NCBI GenBank assembly: GCA_035628505.1
Contig: DASPJR010000164.1
Location: forward strand, 1-64,000
Origin: DASPJR01 sp035628505
Lineage (GTDB): Bacteria > Planctomycetota > SZUA-567 > H5-PLA8
Direction: 5' to 3'
DNA: 64,000 bases
Numbering within the stretch: the stretch's first letter is position 1; each line of letters opens with the position of its first letter. The notes under the pieces are model-generated. The model was given only the letters and a program-made list of their open reading frames with translations, was not told the DNA's origin and made no database searches. The position numbers were made by a program, and so were the translations under genes. Below, piece after piece: positions 41,383 through 50,653 of this stretch.

Positions 41383-42771
41383 ATGTACCGCCTTATCGAG
41401 GGCAATACGCAGCAGTTGCCGGACGTGCTCGCTTTTGTCGAGGCGCTTACGAGAGGCGCGACAGGCGGGATCGTGTTTGATCGCGGCGCTGAAATATTCG
41501 TCACGCGCGCACCGGGCCGGCTGGACGTAATGGGCGGCATCGCCGATTATAGCGGGTCCCTGGTGCTGCAACTGCCCACCCGCGAAGCGACAATCGTGGC
41601 GCTACAGCCCACTGTCGCGCGAGAGCTCGAAATCGTGAGCCTCGGAGCGGACGCGCGGCACCGCTCGACATCTTTCCACATGCATCTGGACGAGTTCGAG
41701 AACGGCGGCAGTCCCATCTCATACGAAGAGGCTCGGCAGGTATTTAAACGCGACGAGCGCAGCCGCTGGGCGGCGTATGCGGCCGGCGCATTCCTGGTGC
41801 TCATGCGTGAGCGCGGCGCGCGTTACAAGCATGGCGCAAAGATCCTGATCTCCTCGCAGGTGCCGGAAGGCAAAGGCGTGAGCTCCTCGGCGGCACTCGA
41901 AGTGTCCGTCATGAAAGCGGCGTGCGCGGCAAACGATATTGTGATTGCGCCGCGCGATCTGGCACTGCTCTGCCAGAAAGTGGAGAACCTCATCGTCGGT
42001 GCGCCGTGCGGCGTGATGGACCAGATGACCTCGGTGTGCGGTCAGGCCGGGAAGCTGCTGGCGCTGCTTTGTCAGCCCGCGGAGATCCAGGGGTTCGTCC
42101 CCGTCCCTGAAGGCGTGGAATTCTGGGGCCTGGATTCAGGCGTGCGGCACGCCGTGTCCGGATCAGATTATTCCTCGGTACGCTGCGGCACCTTTATGGG
42201 ACGCGAGATTCTGCGTCTTGACACGTACCTGGCCAATGTTTCGCCGGCACATTTCATGCGCGTTCAGAACAAGCTGCCGTCTGCGATCAGCGGGCGCGAT
42301 TTCCTGAAGACGTACAAAAATACCGGAGACCCCGTCACTACCGTTGATCCCGAACGGATCTATCCCGTGCGGAAACTCACTGCTCATCCTGTGTTCGAAA
42401 ACTTCCGCATTCATGTCTTTGCTGAACTGCTGAACATGAAAATCACTCCGGCGCGATTGAAGATGCTCGGTGAACTGATGTGCCAGTCGCATCAGAGTTA
42501 CACCTCTTGCGGGCTGGGCTCGGAGGCCACGGATGAGCTGGCATGGCCGCTGCGCATTGGCAACGGAACTGCGCGGATCTTCGGCGCGAAGATTACCGGG
42601 GGCGGCAGCGGCGGAACGGTAGCGCTGCTAACCGGCGCAGACGGCCGCAGCGAAATCGAGGAACGAGCGAAAACGTTTCAGGAGAGGCGAGGCCACAAGC
42701 CGTATATTTTTTCCGGCTCCTCGCCCGGCGCAGAGGCTTTTGGATTTTTGCGCCTCAAATTCCAGGAATGA
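41383..42771 (+). CDS. GHMP sugar kinase, plant L-arabinokinase type
   Basis: 462 residues. GHMP motifs: APGRLDVMGGIADYSGSLVL (43-62), VPEGKGVSSSAALE (159-172), CGVMDQ with catalytic Asp212, and KITGGGSGGTV (402-412). From memory the surrounding sequence follows the kinase half of plant L-arabinokinase (ARA1) closely: WAAYAAGAFLVLM, ALLCQKVENLIVGAPCGV, FWGLDSGVRHAVSG, DPVTTVD and HPVFENFR. Ordinary galactokinases share the core motifs but not these. It should phosphorylate the anomeric carbon of L-arabinose or a related galacto-sugar with ATP. The glycosyltransferase-like N-terminal half of the plant enzyme is absent. galE follows 67 bases later on the same strand. Confidence 0.82.
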   Translation: MYRLIEGNTQQLPDVLAFVEALTRGATGGIVFDRGAEIFVTRAPGRLDVMGGIADYSGSLVLQLPTREATIVALQPTVARELEIVSLGADARHRSTSFHMHLDEFENGGSPISYEEARQVFKRDERSRWAAYAAGAFLVLMRERGARYKHGAKILISSQVPEGKGVSSSAALEVSVMKAACAANDIVIAPRDLALLCQKVENLIVGAPCGVMDQMTSVCGQAGKLLALLCQPAEIQGFVPVPEGVEFWGLDSGVRHAVSGSDYSSVRCGTFMGREILRLDTYLANVSPAHFMRVQNKLPSAISGRDFLKTYKNTGDPVTTVDPERIYPVRKLTAHPVFENFRIHVFAELLNMKITPARLKMLGELMCQSHQSYTSCGLGSEATDELAWPLRIGNGTARIFGAKITGGGSGGTVALLTGADGRSEIEERAKTFQERRGHKPYIFSGSSPGAEAFGFLRLKFQE

Positions 42772-42838
42772 ATCGTCTGTAAAATGCCCGTCGCTCTGGC
42801 GAGCTCGTCATAAGATGTAAATCGAAGAGAGGGGAAAA

Positions 42839-43825
42839 ATGAACGTACTGGTCACCGGAGGCGCCGGCTACATCGGCAGTCATACCGCAAAGGCGCTCGC
42901 TCGCGCGCGGCACACGCCCGTCGCGCTGGATAATCTTTCATTCGGGCATCGTTACGCGGTAAAGTGGGGACCGCTTGAAGTTGGCGATCTGGCCGATGCG
43001 GATTTTGTGCGCAGCGTTCTGAAAAAACACAAGATTGACGCGGTCATTCATTTCGCCGCAAATGCGTTTGTCGGCGAATCGGTCACCGATCCGCGAAAGT
43101 ATTTCCGCAACAATGTCGTGAACACGCTCAATTTGCTCAACGCGATGATCGACCACGGCGTCCCATCGATCGTCTTTTCATCGACCTGTGCCACTTACGG
43201 CGTGCCGGTGCAGATGCCGATCAGTGAATCGCATCCGCAGGCGCCTGTGAATCCGTACGGCGAGTCAAAGCTGATGGTCGAAAAGATTCTCAAGTGGTAC
43301 GGCGAGGCCTATGGCCTGCGCTGGACGGCGCTGCGTTATTTCAATGCGGCAGGCAGCGATCCGGAAGGAGAAATAGGTGAAGACCACGATCCCGAAACGC
43401 ACCTGATTCCTCTGATTCTCTTCACGCTGCTGGGCAAGCGTTCGCACATCGACATTTTTGGCACCGATTACCCGACGGCGGATGGTACGGCCGTGCGCGA
43501 TTACATCCACGTTACCGATCTGGCCGACGCGCACCTGCGCGCGCTTAACCACGTTATTACCGGGAAAGAAAATCTGGCGCTCAATCTTGGGACGGGACGA
43601 GGAAACTCGGTGCGCGAGGTCATTTCGGCTGTCGAGTCCGTCACGGGCCGGAAAGTCCCTGTAAAGGAGGGAGGCCGTCGCGCGGGCGATCCGCCCGCGC
43701 TGGTCGCCGATGCACGCAAAGCGGCTGAGGTTCTTGGGTGGAAGCCGGCGTACATCGACATTAAAACGATTGTTGAGCACGCCTGGCGCTGGCAGAGCAG
43801 AACGAATAAAGGGCAGAGTGCATAG
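42839..43825 (+). CDS. galE: UDP-glucose 4-epimerase
   Basis: 328 residues, standard GalE length. TGGAGYIGSH (residues 6-15) binds NAD; the catalytic set is Ser/Thr in SSTCATYG (114-121), Tyr140 and Lys144 in YGESK; ALRYFNAAGSDPEGEIGEDH and DGTAVRDYIHVTDLADAH are typical of GalE. It interconverts UDP-glucose and UDP-galactose, and many such enzymes also accept UDP-xylose/UDP-arabinose. AGAGGGG lies just upstream of the ATG. Placed right after the arabinokinase-like gene and 8 bases before the large lipoprotein gene, so the three are likely one transcript. Confidence 0.95.
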   Translation: MNVLVTGGAGYIGSHTAKALARARHTPVALDNLSFGHRYAVKWGPLEVGDLADADFVRSVLKKHKIDAVIHFAANAFVGESVTDPRKYFRNNVVNTLNLLNAMIDHGVPSIVFSSTCATYGVPVQMPISESHPQAPVNPYGESKLMVEKILKWYGEAYGLRWTALRYFNAAGSDPEGEIGEDHDPETHLIPLILFTLLGKRSHIDIFGTDYPTADGTAVRDYIHVTDLADAHLRALNHVITGKENLALNLGTGRGNSVREVISAVESVTGRKVPVKEGGRRAGDPPALVADARKAAEVLGWKPAYIDIKTIVEHAWRWQSRTNKGQSA

Positions 43826-43832
43826 AACGCTT

Positions 43833-46800
43833 ATGAGCGGATTGCGCATGCATCGAGGCCTCGGTTCAAGCAGCGGTTTCCTGCTGCTGCTGCTGTGCCT
43901 TGCCGCATGCGGAACGAAATCGCTATGGGCTGAAGACACGCCTGAAAAGCTGATCCACGTTCTTGAAACCGGCGACTTCGACGAGCGCAAGGGCGCTGAA
44001 AAAAAACTAACCGCGCTCGGCGAACAGGCCCGTCCGGCGCTTGAGAAAGCGCTGAAGGAAAGCGACAGTCCCGAGACACGCGACACCATCACGAAAATTC
44101 TCGCGGCGATGCAGCGCTCCCGCGTGCTGGTGGAGGCGGTTGATATTCTGGGCAAACCCATCCCCAATGCCGAGGCCGATGTGGTGATTCAGCCCGCCGC
44201 GTCGATCTACACAGAAGCCGTTGAGTTTACTCCACAGAGCATGAAGACGGACGCATCCGGGACCTTTGCACTTCCCGGCTGTAATCCCGGCATCGTCTGT
44301 CTGAACGTGATTTGGAAAAATCATCATCTCGCGGAAGCAGGCAACATTTTTCCTTACTTCCTCCGCATATCCCGCGGCGACACGCGCGTGCGCTATGTTC
44401 TGCAGAGCGGCGGATCGGTTTCGGGGACGATCATCGATGCCGTGTCGCGACAGCCGCTGGCCGGAAGTGCGGTTCTAATCGCCGATAATGGCCTGAAACC
44501 AGTGGACCTCTTCAGTAACGATGTTGCGGTGGAGGAGCCGCTTCGGGCCGGCGCGGATGCGAAGGGCGAGTTCACGATTTCGAACGTTCCGCCTGGGCGC
44601 TACTTCCTGTATGGCTCCTGCGCCGATTACCGCACCAGCACCGCGACAACGCTGGCGGTGAAGCCCGGCAGTGCGATGAAACTGGACAAGGCGGTAGAAT
44701 TGCATCCTGCCGCAAAGGACATGGGAAACCTGAGCATCAGGTTTGCAGAGTCGTCCGGCGATATGAAACAAAAGCCGGTGCAGATCTTTATTCAGCGCAT
44801 TGACGTTCCCGCATCGGAGGCGCAAGGTTCTGCGAACCGTGCTTTACCGAATCTGGGTGCTCTGAACGGCGCGGACCACCCCGATCTGAACGCACAACAA
44901 CTGCAGACCAGCGAGGACGGCGTGCTGGACCTGAAGGGGCTGCATGCCGGGCGCTATCACATCGTCCTGCAATACGACGGCGCGGTAACGTGGCTGTTGC
45001 CGGACGTTCAGGTCAAACCCGGTGTGACGGTCGACATCGACAAGCTCACACCCGCCAAAACAGGCGGCATGACGGGCAGCGTGACCAATGCCACGGGAAC
45101 GCCGCTGAATCAGCTGACAGTCTGGCCGCTGAAACACGATAATCCGCGAGCGATGTCGATTCTGAGCCAGATTCAGCTTTACAATCATTTCGTGGACGAA
45201 TGGGAAAGCGTCTCTGGCGACGTGTCCTTCACCGACGAGAAGGGCCGCTTCGAAGTAAAGAATCTCCTGCCCGGACGATATTCACTCTGCCTGCTGCGCG
45301 GTTCCACCCTGCTCGGCCTGGTTCATTCGGTGGAGATCAGCGCGGAGAAAATCAACCGTCTGCCAGAGATCCGGATCACTTCCGCCCGCTGCCAGTTCAG
45401 CACTGTGAGCGTGCGCGGTTTTGTGCTTCTTCCGGACGGAAACCCCGCGCAGAATGCCTCGGTGACGCTGATGAGCCGCGACGGAATATCGAGCGGCGTC
45501 AATTCCGGCGACAATGGCGGCTTCGCCCTTAACGAAGTATTTGACAGCAAAGCGGCCTCGGTGATGGCCGTGCTGGACGGTTACCGGCCGGTAAGCATCG
45601 ACGTCAGCCGTCCGGGCGTGGACCTTCACAACCTGAAGCTGCAGCTTGAAAAGCAAGCCTATGGTTCACTGGCGGTGACTGTGCGCGACACCGCCGGCGT
45701 GCCGCTGTCGGGAGCTGAGGTCTCACCGCTCCATAATCCGCGTGCGGGATTCGTCACGCAAGCGCCGCCGCGTCAGCAGGTCACAGACAAAGCCGGCCGT
45801 GCCGTCTTAAAAGGACTCGCCTGGGGCAAGCGCTACCTCCACGTCTCCTGCGACGGATATTTTCTCGAACAGCCAGTGGAAGTCGCCGTTGTTGCCGACA
45901 AGGAAACGCCCGTCGCGATCACCTTGAAAAAAGGATTCAGCCTCAAGGGGACTCTGGAAATGCCGGCGGGAGTTGATCCAAAGCAAGTGCGGCTTGCGCT
46001 GCAGGAGACCAAGCGCGCTCATTCGGGCGAAAGCCTTGGAGCGTTCCAGCTGACCACTGTAGATTCTACGGGCCAGTTCAACTTCAGCGGACTGCATCCC
46101 GGAGACTATCTCATCATCGCGCAATATCCGGGAATGGGAATCCATCCAGACAGGCAGAAACTACAGATCACCGACCGAGACGTCGAATTAAAGGCCGCGC
46201 TCGTTCCGCTCGGCGGCACGCGTCTGGCGCTGAATCCTGAATGTGCAGGCGCGGAGCTCTCGCTTGTCCCGGAAGCTAAATGGAAAGGCGCCAGTCCGGA
46301 AGAACTTTCGCGGCTGCTTGACGAGCGAAGCGGCACGGTGGGCAGCTGTAATTCGCTCGGCGAAGGCGTTCTGCACGGCTATAGCGCAGGAAACTATACT
46401 CTGCTGCTGCAGCCACCGGTGGATGTGATGGCCTCATCCACCTCAACAGTACGCGCAGCACGATTCAGCGATGGACTCGTCTTGGGAGAGGTGAAAACGA
46501 CGGCGGACGCTTCCACCCTTCCAGAAAAACGCGTGACCGTTGCGCCGGCAAAGGGAGTTCTAAAGGGCCGTCTCAGCATTAAGATTCCGGGTGAATGGCC
46601 CGCCGGCGACCAGGGTATCGGCAGCGTGCGTCTCCTGCTGATTGGTGAGCAGGCTTGCGCGCGTTTTACCTATTCGCTTCCCGAGGAAGTGGATCCCGCG
46701 TTTTCGGTAACTGAAATCGGACAGCCTCCAACGAATTACACGGCACGAGTGCCAGGGGCGTTTAAATTCACAGCACTGCCTGCCGGATCGTACAAGCTTT

Positions 46801-47048
46801 ACGCGCGGCTCTGCACCTACGATGGGACCGGCTGGAACTGGCAGCTTCAGGATGGCACTGAAAAAATGGTGCTGCTGAAAACGCTTTCGCTGAATGACGA
46901 CCAAGTCGTGGATGCTGGCGATTGCACGTTTGAAATTGCGCCGGCGCAGTTCGACTTCATGCTGCAGCAGGCCGCGAAGATGCGCGCCGCAACGCTGCAG
47001 TTGATGCCGGCAATCGGCGAAGACGAGCCAATAGAATTCCAGCCCTGA
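43833..47048 (+). CDS. Very large lipoprotein with repeated carboxypeptidase-regulatory-like domains
   Basis: 1071 residues from the ATG at 43833 (43848 is an alternative; neither has a strong site). Signal with lipobox LAAC puts the lipid cysteine at residue 26. Residues ~35-90 are a HEAT-like unit (LETGDFDERKGAEKKLTALG) also seen in the 17.2-kb protein. The rest is a string of beta-sandwich modules of the carboxypeptidase-regulatory-like/CnaB type, starting near 192 (SVSGTIIDAVSRQPLAGSAV), 413 (TGSVTNATGTPLNQLTVWPL), 526 (VRGFVLLPDGNPAQNASV), 612 (AVTVRDTAGVPLSGAEVSPL) and 703. Membrane-anchored, probably a long extracytoplasmic stalk or scaffold; no enzyme motif. It follows galE by 8 bases. 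Confidence 0.75.
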   Translation: MSGLRMHRGLGSSSGFLLLLLCLAACGTKSLWAEDTPEKLIHVLETGDFDERKGAEKKLTALGEQARPALEKALKESDSPETRDTITKILAAMQRSRVLVEAVDILGKPIPNAEADVVIQPAASIYTEAVEFTPQSMKTDASGTFALPGCNPGIVCLNVIWKNHHLAEAGNIFPYFLRISRGDTRVRYVLQSGGSVSGTIIDAVSRQPLAGSAVLIADNGLKPVDLFSNDVAVEEPLRAGADAKGEFTISNVPPGRYFLYGSCADYRTSTATTLAVKPGSAMKLDKAVELHPAAKDMGNLSIRFAESSGDMKQKPVQIFIQRIDVPASEAQGSANRALPNLGALNGADHPDLNAQQLQTSEDGVLDLKGLHAGRYHIVLQYDGAVTWLLPDVQVKPGVTVDIDKLTPAKTGGMTGSVTNATGTPLNQLTVWPLKHDNPRAMSILSQIQLYNHFVDEWESVSGDVSFTDEKGRFEVKNLLPGRYSLCLLRGSTLLGLVHSVEISAEKINRLPEIRITSARCQFSTVSVRGFVLLPDGNPAQNASVTLMSRDGISSGVNSGDNGGFALNEVFDSKAASVMAVLDGYRPVSIDVSRPGVDLHNLKLQLEKQAYGSLAVTVRDTAGVPLSGAEVSPLHNPRAGFVTQAPPRQQVTDKAGRAVLKGLAWGKRYLHVSCDGYFLEQPVEVAVVADKETPVAITLKKGFSLKGTLEMPAGVDPKQVRLALQETKRAHSGESLGAFQLTTVDSTGQFNFSGLHPGDYLIIAQYPGMGIHPDRQKLQITDRDVELKAALVPLGGTRLALNPECAGAELSLVPEAKWKGASPEELSRLLDERSGTVGSCNSLGEGVLHGYSAGNYTLLLQPPVDVMASSTSTVRAARFSDGLVLGEVKTTADASTLPEKRVTVAPAKGVLKGRLSIKIPGEWPAGDQGIGSVRLLLIGEQACARFTYSLPEEVDPAFSVTEIGQPPTNYTARVPGAFKFTALPAGSYKLYARLCTYDGTGWNWQLQDGTEKMVLLKTLSLNDDQVVDAGDCTFEIAPAQFDFMLQQAAKMRAATLQLMPAIGEDEPIEFQP

Positions 47049-47187
47049 TCAATCCACCACACGCACGTGTTCATCCGCTATTAGAAATTTTCTTCAAAGA
47101 TTTTCAGCAAGCCGCCCGCTCGTCTTTCGTTCAGGTTTACAGCAGAAAACTTATTTCATCTTATTCGCTTTCCGGAGGGAATTACCG

Positions 47188-50100
47188 ATGCGAACGACGC
47201 GGTCGCACTGCGATCAGGAGATACTCTGTGCCCTGGCGATCCCTCTGCTGCTTTGCGCCATCGCAGCGCACGGGGCAACCCCTTCGACTGCAAACACCCG
47301 TCCGGCGCTTCGAGCGGCCATGGTTCTCAGCGACGCGACGCTGCCGCCGCTTCATCTCAACAGCCACAGCGTGAATGTTGAAATCCACGGCCGCACTGCG
47401 CGCGTGATCACTGAATCGGTCTATCACAACTCAACGCCGCGCGATGTCGAAGCCACCTACATTTTTCCCCTGCCCGAAGGCGCGACCATCGAGCGCTTCA
47501 CGATGTGGATGGACGGCGAGCCCGTTGAAGGCAAGGTCGCCGAGAAAGAACGCGCGCGGCGAACATACGTAGGCATCGTCAACCGGGGGAAAGATCCCGG
47601 CCTGGTCGAGCAGATTGCCGAGGGCGTATTTCAGTACCGCATTTTTCCAGTGAAGGCGCAGTCAGATCAGAAGATCCGCATGGAATATTCCCAGGTGCTG
47701 CCGCTCTCGACGGCCGGCGACTCTCTGCAGTTCACTTATCCACTGCTGAATCAGAGTCCGCGCGGCGCGAAGGAGACCGTGGCGCGCAATTTCGTTGTTG
47801 CAGTGACGATGGAGATGGAAGGTGCGATCGCGAGCATTGAATCGCCGACGCACACGATCTCGAAGCGAATCACTCCCGGCGAGCCGGCCAAAGGCAACGC
47901 ATCGATCGAAGAAGCGTACAGCGGCCTCGACCGCGACTTCTCCTTGAACATCACACTCAAAGAGCGCGCCGGACCACTCTCCTCACTCGCCTTTCGCCCG
48001 GTAACAAGCAGCAGTGACGCCCCTGAAGAGGGCACTGTAATGCTGTTCATCACGCCGCAGCTTCCCGAGGGCGAAGTGCTGCCGCCGAAGGATGTCGTGC
48101 TGGTGATGGACACAAGCGGCTCAATGGAAGGGGTTAAAATTGTGCAGGCACGCAACGCCCTCTTGCAGGCGCTCGATCGACTGCGAACCGGTGACCGCTT
48201 TGCAATAGTCACCTTTTCAGACGTGACGACATGCTTCCGAACTTCATGGAGCAACGTCAACGCTGGAGAAATTGCAGAAGCCAGGCAGTTCGTTGCCGCG
48301 CTGGCTCCCGGCGGAGGAACAAACATTGAAGCGGGGATTCGCTCGGCATTGTCCTATCCGCTTCAGCCCGGCCGCCTGAAGCAGGTGCTCTTTGCTACGG
48401 ATGGCATGCCGACCATCGGCAACACCAATGTGAACGCGCTGTCTGATCTGGTCTCGAGCGGAAACGGGCAGGCAGAGGCGCGCTTCTTCACCTTCGGCAT
48501 TGGCTACGATGTCAACACGGTGCTGCTCGACCGTCTCTCCACACGCACGCGCGGCGACCGCGTGTACGTCCGCGAGAACGAGAACATCGAAACAAAAGTT
48601 GCACGGCTATGCGACAAGATCAACGCCCCGGTGCTAAGCGATGTAACCGTCGAGTTCAGTTCGAACCTGCAGGTGGATCAGGTCTATCCGCCTGTTCCGG
48701 GCGATCTTTATCTCGGCCGGCAGACCGTGATCGCGGCACGCTACAAGTCGCCGGGGACCGGCCGCGTGATCGTCCGTGGCAAGCGCAACGGCAACGACGT
48801 CGTCATCCAGGCGCCTCTTGATCTGCCGGAAAAAACGCTTCAGGCGACCTCGTATCTGCCGCGGCAGTGGGCGCTGCGCAAAGTCGGTTTCCTGCTCGAT
48901 CAGATGCGGCTGAATGGCGAGAATAAAGAGCTGAAAGACGAAGTAATCCGCCTGGGAACGCTGCATGGAATTGTCACGCCCTACACGAGCTATCTGGCTC
49001 TGGAGCGGCCCGATCGCGACCGTTTCGACGCGGAATCCAAACGCTTGAACCAGAATAATGCCGGGCTGTCGCCGTCAGACCACTTCGAAACGATTCATAA
49101 AGAGGGAGCCTTCGGCAATCCGGGCACTTCGGACATAGTAGGAGCCGGTGGAGCTGGAACTGGCAGCGGCTGGAGCGCCGGAAACGGCGCCGGTGTTGAT
49201 ACGGCCGCCGGTAATGGCACATTCGGACAGCGCAGCGGCGGTGGACGGCGTCTGATGGTGAAGCGCCACGGCGGTTCGCGCGCAACGGAGAATGGCACCG
49301 ATGCGGCGCTGCGCTGGCTGGCCTCTTGCCAGGAAGCTGATGGTCATTGGAATTCGCGAAAGTACGGCACGAAAGAGCGGGTCGACACGGCTGTCACGTC
49401 ATTGGCCCTGCTGGCATTCCTTGGCGCAGGTCACACTGAAAAAGTGGGCGAGTACAGCCCCAATGTTCAGCGCGCCGTGGCCTGGCTTCTCGCGCAGCAG
49501 AACGCGGACGGCCGCATCCTGGATCTCAACGAGGAGCGCGCCACGATAGACGAGACAATCCCGACGGTTGCGCTCTCGACTCTGGCGCTCGCCGAAGCTG
49601 CAGCAATGTCCAACATGCCTCAGACTCGCACCGCGGCCCAGAAAGCGGTGGACTATTGCACGCTGAAGTTCCAGTCGCGCCGTGAAAAAGACTTCGACGG
49701 CTTCGGCTTCACTGAAGGCGGCAAGCCCAATCTGCCCGCGACAGTGTGGTTCACCTCGGCTCTGAAATCGGCAAAGGTCGCTGGACTCAAAATCGACGCC
49801 GCGAACTTCGATGGAATCATCAGCTATCTTGACCGCGTGCAGCAGAAGCAGGCTGGCGACGTGGTGCTATATCCTTTCGCAGAAGGTGAAGAACAGCCTC
49901 GGCTGGCGGGCCGCCTTGCGGCGATGGGAACTGTCGCGCGCAGCCTCCTCGGCTGGAAGTCAGCAGAACTCACCCCGAGTGCGCAGCACATCAGCACGTT
50001 GATTCCCAAGCCGGAGTGGAACGATCAGAGCGATCTGCAGACGTGGTATTTCATGACGCTGTGCATGTTCCAGCAGGGCCGGGACCTGTGGAAGAACTGG

Positions 50101-50400
50101 AACGATGCCTTGAAGCCGACTCTGCTGAACAATCAGGAAAAGCAAGGCGATCTGGGCGGCTCGTGGCTCGCGGCAGGCCCGATGAAGGATCACTTTGGCC
50201 GCGTTGGCGCAACGGCTTTGAGTGCACTGAATCTGGAAATTTATTATCGCTACGTCGCGCTCCGCTCTTCGGAGCCAGCAGCCCGCGCTGCCGGAGCGCC
50301 CGCTCGCGTGGCTCCCGCCGCTCCCAGCGGCAAAGCGGCCGTCGATTATTCCGAATACATCCGCGACCTGATCGACGGCAACGTTCCGCAGAAGCCGTAA
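47188..50400 (+). CDS. VIT-VWA protein with C-terminal alpha/alpha-toroid
   Basis: 1070 residues. Signal peptide (~10-30). VIT domain ~45-170 (VNVEIHGRTARVITESVYHN, EATYIFPLPEGATIERFTMW), as in inter-alpha-trypsin inhibitor heavy chains. VWA domain ~300-480 with an intact metal site: DTSGSMEG (Asp308), GGGTNIE and FATDGMPT. A Gly/Ser/Ala-rich linker (~640-690) leads to ~700-1005, a toroid of the squalene-cyclase/prenyltransferase-like kind (DAALRWLASCQEADGHWNSR, RAVAWLLAQQNADGRI). The last ~65 residues are Ala/Pro-rich. Adhesion or protein-binding at the cell surface is likely. CGGAGGG precedes the ATG by eight bases. Followed by a terminator. Confidence 0.87.
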   Translation: MRTTRSHCDQEILCALAIPLLLCAIAAHGATPSTANTRPALRAAMVLSDATLPPLHLNSHSVNVEIHGRTARVITESVYHNSTPRDVEATYIFPLPEGATIERFTMWMDGEPVEGKVAEKERARRTYVGIVNRGKDPGLVEQIAEGVFQYRIFPVKAQSDQKIRMEYSQVLPLSTAGDSLQFTYPLLNQSPRGAKETVARNFVVAVTMEMEGAIASIESPTHTISKRITPGEPAKGNASIEEAYSGLDRDFSLNITLKERAGPLSSLAFRPVTSSSDAPEEGTVMLFITPQLPEGEVLPPKDVVLVMDTSGSMEGVKIVQARNALLQALDRLRTGDRFAIVTFSDVTTCFRTSWSNVNAGEIAEARQFVAALAPGGGTNIEAGIRSALSYPLQPGRLKQVLFATDGMPTIGNTNVNALSDLVSSGNGQAEARFFTFGIGYDVNTVLLDRLSTRTRGDRVYVRENENIETKVARLCDKINAPVLSDVTVEFSSNLQVDQVYPPVPGDLYLGRQTVIAARYKSPGTGRVIVRGKRNGNDVVIQAPLDLPEKTLQATSYLPRQWALRKVGFLLDQMRLNGENKELKDEVIRLGTLHGIVTPYTSYLALERPDRDRFDAESKRLNQNNAGLSPSDHFETIHKEGAFGNPGTSDIVGAGGAGTGSGWSAGNGAGVDTAAGNGTFGQRSGGGRRLMVKRHGGSRATENGTDAALRWLASCQEADGHWNSRKYGTKERVDTAVTSLALLAFLGAGHTEKVGEYSPNVQRAVAWLLAQQNADGRILDLNEERATIDETIPTVALSTLALAEAAAMSNMPQTRTAAQKAVDYCTLKFQSRREKDFDGFGFTEGGKPNLPATVWFTSALKSAKVAGLKIDAANFDGIISYLDRVQQKQAGDVVLYPFAEGEEQPRLAGRLAAMGTVARSLLGWKSAELTPSAQHISTLIPKPEWNDQSDLQTWYFMTLCMFQQGRDLWKNWNDALKPTLLNNQEKQGDLGGSWLAAGPMKDHFGRVGATALSALNLEIYYRYVALRSSEPAARAAGAPARVAPAAPSGKAAVDYSEYIRDLIDGNVPQKP

Positions 50401-50440
50401 ACTCACGTTGGCCTCTCCGCTGTGTGGCGGAGAGCGCTAC

Positions 50441-50480
50441 GGAGGAGGAAGGATCAGTGCTCCAGCCTTCCTCCTCTTTT
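50441..50480 (+). terminator. Terminator after the VIT-VWA gene
   Basis: GAGGAGGAAGG (50442-50452) pairs with CCTTCCTCCTC (50466-50476), followed by TTTT. Two further hairpins lie on either side: CTCTCCGC/GCGGAGAG (50413-50434) and GTGCCCAGC/GCTGGGCAC (50494-50518). Confidence 0.82.
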
Positions 50481-50581
50481 AAACCGTTCAGAAGTGCCCA
50501 GCCGATTGTGCTGGGCACGCTCTTATGTCAGCGCCCTAACTACTCCGTGCCCTGCAGGCGCCTCTGCTTGTGGGGCTCCTG

Positions 50582-50610
50582 TGGACAAGGCAGCGTTATT
50601 TCTCTATAAT
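50582..50610 (+). promoter_or_regulatory. Sigma-70 promoter of ispG
   Basis: TGGACA (50582-50587), 17-base spacer, TATAAT (50605-50610). The -10 is the perfect consensus and the -35 differs at one base. Transcription should start near 50617, giving a ~37-base leader before the ispG ATG. Confidence 0.8.
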
Positions 50611-50653
50611 GGTGCGTTCTTGCTTGGTTAAACGCTTTAAGGGAAACGCTTAA

